Shown in pieces: positions 52,101 to 58,100 of a stretch of DNA of 64,000 bases. The stretch spans positions 44,765,650 to 44,829,649 of the forward strand of contig OX328098.1 of assembly GCA_946811185.2 (NCBI GenBank), in the 5' to 3' direction. The stretch is from Hippopus hippopus. Lineage: Eukaryota; Mollusca; Bivalvia; Cardiida; Cardiidae. The position numbers were made by a program, and so were the translations under genes. The notes under the pieces are model-generated. The model was not told the origin of the DNA. It made no database searches and saw nothing but the letters and a program-made list of their open reading frames with translations. Numbering within the stretch: the first letter of the stretch is position 1; every line of letters starts with the position of its first letter.

Positions 52101-55100
52101 GTAGTGAGATTCACCCGTCAATACAGACATTACTTACTGGGTCGTAAGTTTACAGTCAGAACAGATCATCATAGTCTGATCTGGCTAAATAACTTTAAAG
52201 AGCCTCAAGGTCAGTTAGCACGTTGGTTGGAAGAATTGGGACAATATGATATGATAATTCAGCATATGCCTGGAAATAAACATTTAAATGCTGATGCTTT
52301 GTCAAGAAGGCCAGAGCCGGAGGAGTTGAGATATTGCTCAAATTATAAAGCAGGGTTCAGGCTAGACCTCCTACCATGTGGAGGATGTCCATATTGCACC
52401 AAGGCGCACAAAAACTGGTCAAATTTTACAGAAAGCGTCGACTATGCTGTTGATCTTCCAGAGGGATATCCTAGAGTTGGAATGAGTCTTCCGGGATTGC
52501 ATGGTGAAGAGAGAGCTTGGAAGATCATTGAGATACAACCAGGGAAGATGGAAGGAAATACACTTAAGCATAGTAGATTACAAATCATAACAAGTAAGCC
52601 AATCAAAACAGTCCAGACAATCTCAGCAGAGGTTCCGAAAAATGACCAACAATTGACTGAAGAAATGGTTCAACAAACCCTTGAGGAACCGGAATTCTCA
52701 TTGCTAGTTCCTTGGTTGAAAGAGGGGAAAGAACCAGATGAAAAAACTATATTCCTGTCCAGCCCAGAAGCCAAGCACTATTGGATCCATAGAGGGGAAT
52801 TTAGTCTCAAGAAGGGGGTTCTATGGAGGCAGATTCCTGAAATGGGCCGTAAGTTAGTGGTGCCAAAGGGACTCAGAACACATCTTCTGGAGGGATACCA
52901 CAACATCCCATCAGGAGGTCATCAGGGGGTAGACCGCACAAGAGCCAAAATACAAGAAAAGTATTACTGGTATAAAATGGCTCGACAGATTAAGGATTAC
53001 GTCAACTCATGTGCTATTTGTAACCAAAACAAAAAACCAAATAGGAAAGCATGTGGAGCGTTGATCAATTATCATGCGGGGTCACCAATGGAAAGGGTGC
53101 ATCTAGATTTCCTGGGTCCACTGCCAAAAACGATTCGGGGAAATGAATACATTCTTATGATGGTCGACCAATTCACAAAGTGGGTCGAAGGTGTACCATT
53201 ACCCTCTCAAACAGCAGAGGAAACAGCGAGAGCAGCAGTGAACGAGTTCTTCTCCAGATTTGGATGCCCTTTTATAATTCACACTGATCAGGGGAGGAAT
53301 TTTGAGAGTCAGCTGTTTCAAGCAATTTGTAAACTATTGGAGATTCACGAGACAAGGACTACAGCTTTACAGACCTTCGGCTAACGGGCAAGTGGAACGT
53401 TACAACCGAAATCTAATGGATGCCGTCCGTTGTTATGTGAAAAAGGATATCAAATGGGATGAACATCTGGCTCAGATAACAGGAGCAATGAGAGCATCAG
53501 TTAACAGGCAAACTGGTTACACTCCAAACCGACTGATGCTGGGTAGAGAAGTCAATTTACCAGCAGACCTTATGTTTCCTAATGTGCTAGATAATCGGGA
53601 AAAATTGTCCGTAGATGTGGTAGATCTGACTGCTTCCCTAGAAACAGCTCATGTAAAAGCAAGGCAAAACCTTGCAGCTAACCAGAAAAGGATGAAGAAG
53701 GACTATGATCTGCGAAAACTGGTACACAATTATAAAGTAGGGGATGCGGTTTTCGTTCTGGACTCCTCTGGTGGTAAGGGAAAGTGTAAAAAACTGCTTC
53801 CACCATGGAAGGGACCTGGAATCATTTTGGAGAAATTGTCACCATCACTTTTTCGTGTCAAGACCGGCAGAATGTCCAGCGTGGTTAATCACGATCGGAT
53901 CAAGGAATGTCGTAATCGAGAGTTACCACACTGGATCCTGAGACTCCAACATAATCCAGAAGCTCTCAAAGAAGCATTAAAAGATGCAAAACGTGACAAA
54001 GAAGCTCTGTATTGTGTGTGTAGAAAGCCGGATGATGGACAGTTGATGATACAGTATGATGAATGTTCAGAATGGTTTCATGGGGCGTGTATGGGAATCT
54101 CAAAGAAGATGGCTGATAAACTTAAAAGTTATCTTTGTCCCAGTTGTGAGGCGGGCCCCTTCCCCAATAGATTCAGTAGTAATTAATGTTATTTGTATTT
54201 CAGGTATGGCTAATAAATGGCAGAGAGTACAGTCAAGACAGGAGCAGGACATACGAGCCGCTTCGAGACGAGGACATCTGCTAGAGCCGAAGACCCTGAT
54301 ACGGAAGCTCTCCATGGTTTGGCAAATCAACACAGAGACTGTGATTTCAGTGTTGAAGGAACAATATTTAATAGCCAAGGAGAGGAAATTTTGGAATTGG
54401 ATCCGGGATCTGAGACGGCAATCTGATTTCCTGTTGAGTCCTAGGGACATAAATGCAGCCTTCCCGCTGCCTTGGAAGGAGCCAGAAGGGAAGAGACGAG
54501 CGGCTAAATCCAAGACTATTCCAGAGGATAATAGATCTGAGGATGGAATAGTAAAGGACGTAAGGACGCTTGACCAGGACATTCACACCTTTCGGACAGA
54601 TGCAAGGGCCAACTATGGTTCACAGGAAGAGATTCGTCCACATGAATTCATGGACACTGGGTCAGAAAGGTCACTGCAACAGTCTGCAGAGACCGTTCAT
54701 TCCTTGGAAAAATATCCTAGGCGAACCCAAAGGTCTGGGGATATGGAACCTGATAAAGAATCTCCAAGGCGAAGACCAAAGTCTGGGAGAAGAGAAACAG
54801 GAAAGATCTATTCTAGGCAAGGGCCAAGGTCTGGGAATAGAGAGGAGGAAAAACAAGATCATCTGAAGGAACTGGAGAAGAGGAATAGAAAAGCTGTAGA
54901 AGAATTTTTCAAAACCTCGAAGGCTCTATTCTTTTACCGCACCAGGTTGTCGGAGGAGAGTGTTCCTTATGGTGATCAAGTCCAGAGAAGAGCTGGCAAA
55001 ATTGCGGTAGAGAGTACCTCCCACGGGCGTTACAGGTCGAGGGAGCATTCTCACCGTGAAGGTTCCACAGAAAGAAATCAGCGGAAGAAGCAGAGGTACG

Positions 55101-58100
55101 TGGAGAGGGATGATTCCAGTAGGAGGCGATCAAGGTCTCCTAAGCAAAAACGTAGAAGAACTGAGCTCCCACGACCCAGGAAGCAAAATCCTAGGCATAC
55201 AACGAGAAGGGCAGAGCCTCCTTCACGTTCAGCTACTGAGGAAAAATATAGGAGACAACACAGGCTTCCAACCTCTGACCGCTCCAAAGAGAAAAGTAAG
55301 AGGGAACTAGCAACAAGATCCGACTTGCGAGTGTCGATCTTGGGGAAAAGGCGTCACGTTTCGGAACCAGACACAAAGGAAGGAGCCATTCCGAAAAAGA
55401 TCAAGAGAAGCAAATGCCCTTTTCCAGGCTGTGAGGCAGTAGCCAGGAAATTAAAGAGGCATGTACAGAGCAGACATATTCCTGCTCTCTTCCATGATCT
55501 AGAGACGCCAGAGATGATGGCTAGCTCAGAGTTCCACGGAAGAAGACTCGAGGCCCTGGAAGTTTTAGCTCGACTGATTGTGGTTCAGAGCGATTCACCT
55601 AATCCTGAAGAGCTAAGAAGAATGGTTGATGGGAATATCCGGATATGTGAATTATCCGAGATAACACCAAGCACCAAGGAGGCTATGAGAAAACTTTGTT
55701 TCCAGGCAGGCTGGGAAGTACCAGAAGAATTCACTCTTCGGCCTATCAACTCCCCGGCCGTTCTCATTCACTGGCGGCCTATGGCATATATCATGGACCA
55801 ATTAAGCCTAAGGCAAGCCGAAATGATGAATCAAAGGTTTGGAGCAGAGGCCCGTAACGTCCAGCAGACGAAACGGATCAATAGACCTACAGCCACAGTT
55901 TCCAGGGCAGTGACACCGTCTCCAGAGGGGCGAAAAACAAAAGATTCAGCTACGCAAACTGAGGCTGAGTCGGTGGAAGAGAGCTCGGCATGTGTAGCTA
56001 GCTCTTATTATTCACCAATGGAGACGAAAACCACCAAGAAGACAAGTCCGGCGCCAGAAAGGCAAGTCCGAGTGGAGTCAAATGGTCAGCCGATAGACCT
56101 CACATCCTTGATGTCAATTAAGGACAACAAGGAGAGAGGAATAATTAGATTGGTTTTGACTCCAGACAAAAGTGTTGACTTGGATTACCAGGGCACACCT
56201 AGCCCAGGTGAACAAGGGGAGCTGTCAAAAGTTGAAGAGGATGCACTCCTATATACTGAGACAGACCAGGCTGTGAAGAGTAAAACCTCACTGGGAAGGT
56301 CACCGGTCAGTCAACTTGTTGTCAAACCAAGAACCTACTCAGAAGCTCTCAAAGCGCCACCAGCAGTAGGAGTAGTTTCACCACGTTTAAGCCCGGTGGT
56401 CGAGAGGAGCACCATGGAGAGTGATAATACAGCCAAGGCCTTTGACAGCCATTTTCACCCTGACAGATTGGCGTTTAAACTGGGAGCTAGTTTAACAGAT
56501 GTTGAGAGCATGACACAGAGGATAACTGAGATTGAACCCAATCATCGGGTCGAACTCAGCGGGGGAGTGCTTGTGTATTGTGACCCCGAACACTATGGAC
56601 AGGTCTATTTGAAGGCAGACTCGAAATGGAAAATAGCCGTAGGAGTCCACCCCAAAAAGGTTGATAAGCTCTCAACAAAGAAGCAAGATCTACTTCAAGC
56701 TCTGCTATCAAATCCCAGAGAGATTGGATTGGGAGAGGTTGGGTTGGACTACAGCAGAAGTTACCCGAGTCCTGAAACCCAGCAGACAGAGCTGAAGAGG
56801 ATCCTGGCACACTGCTGAGCTGACCAGGTGGTAGTGTTGCACATTCGTGGAGGGAAGGACGATCCTTTATCAGAAAAAGCCTCCCAAGACTGTTTCCAAA
56901 TCATCCAGGAGCAGTGCCCTTCTCAGCAAAAGATTCACCTGCATTGCTTTTCAGGTGGAACCCAGGAGCTGAAATTGTGGTCAGGAGGATTCCCCAACTG
57001 TTACTTCGGTGTTACTGGCAAAGCAGTCAGTTTCAACAAACGACAATAGGAGGCCTTGCAGAGAATTCCCCTGGAAAGATTGTTACTGGAAACAGACTCC
57101 CCACATCTACCTGCACTGAAAGGGTTACATACAATGACCCCAGCCTATATTGGAGATGTGGCAGCTCGGGTGGCATTCATTAGGAAAGAGCCTATATCGT
57201 TGCTGCTTGATAAGACCCGAGTTAATGGAGAGAGGCTGTACAGTGAGTCCAGGGCTTAGCGTCTAGGGCTCAGGATCAGGAAAAACAGCGAAGGAGCACT
57301 CTAGGTATTAAAGTCTGGAGTTACTTTTAACTAGAACCGGGTCAATTCCCATTAAATAAAACCGGGAGGATTGTGGTAAGATTGGGCGAAATTATTACGG
57401 TACGAAATGACCAGTTCCCTGGACCGGAAATGAGGGGAACCTGCTTGTACTGATTCTAGTATGATTTCCGCCATCTTAGAGAACAGTGATAACGATTACT
57501 AACGAAGACATCGGGCATCATCTTAATCCAGAGAGATTATAATTAAATCCAGGGGTTGGAGACGTAAACTACAAAGGTAAGTTTACGGTTTTACAACACA
57601 GGCGTCAGGGGCAATATTTTGCATGAAGATACAAAAATGATTATACATGTAGTTTCATAAAATAAGGATGAAATGGGTTAAAAACTGGTTGAAAATGAGT
57701 ATAGATGTATTTTTAACCCTTTACCGCAAAATGCCGACTTTGAACGACCTTGGGAAAGAAGCCTTTTGAAAAAATTGAGGTAATAAGAGAAAATGCTCCT
57801 TTTCCGACCTTGTTTTCTACCCTATCAAAGCAAGATTGCACCATTTTAGCCACATTCTGATTGTCCTCTGCAAACGCTTTCAATTTGGACAAGGCTTAAA
57901 TGTTGCTGTTTGGTAAAGGGTTAATAGATCTAGTTAAAATAACTTTGACCAATCAAACAGTATACATGTATGTGGTAGAAAGTATAAACATGTTTGACAG
58001 ACAAGGAACATTGTGGGATGTTTATTCAAATGCTGTCTGAGTAATTTCTGCTTTTACCACAACATTTCTAACCGTCGTGTTCAGTGCAAGGTGTACAAAC

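Larger units (their letters stand above)
47079..57598 (+). mobile_element. Ty3/gypsy-type LTR retrotransposon with PHD-integrase and TatD third frame
   Basis: A complete 10,520-bp element: identical 227-bp LTRs, primer-binding site, 1-kb leader, gag, pro, RT-RNase H-integrase in that order (the Ty3/gypsy order), and a further long frame where retroviruses carry env. It is flanked by CAGG (47075-47078 and 57599-57602). It lies in intron 1 of the factor B-like gene, in opposite orientation. Reading-frame changes run gag (frame 2) to pro (frame 1) to pol (frame 0) to integrase C-terminus (frame 1) to third ORF (frame 2). The first is a clear -1 slip site and the third looks like damage. Identical LTRs point to a recent insertion. 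No envelope-like signal peptide or membrane segment is seen. Confidence 0.93.

Noticed and set aside
54056..54205. Upstream ATG extension of the third retroelement ORF
   Set aside because: It overlaps the PHD finger coding sequence in another frame; the splice-acceptor-linked ATG at 54206 is a better start.
54206..57259. Envelope glycoprotein in the env position
   Set aside because: No signal peptide, hydrophobic fusion segment or membrane anchor; the C-part is a TatD-type hydrolase.
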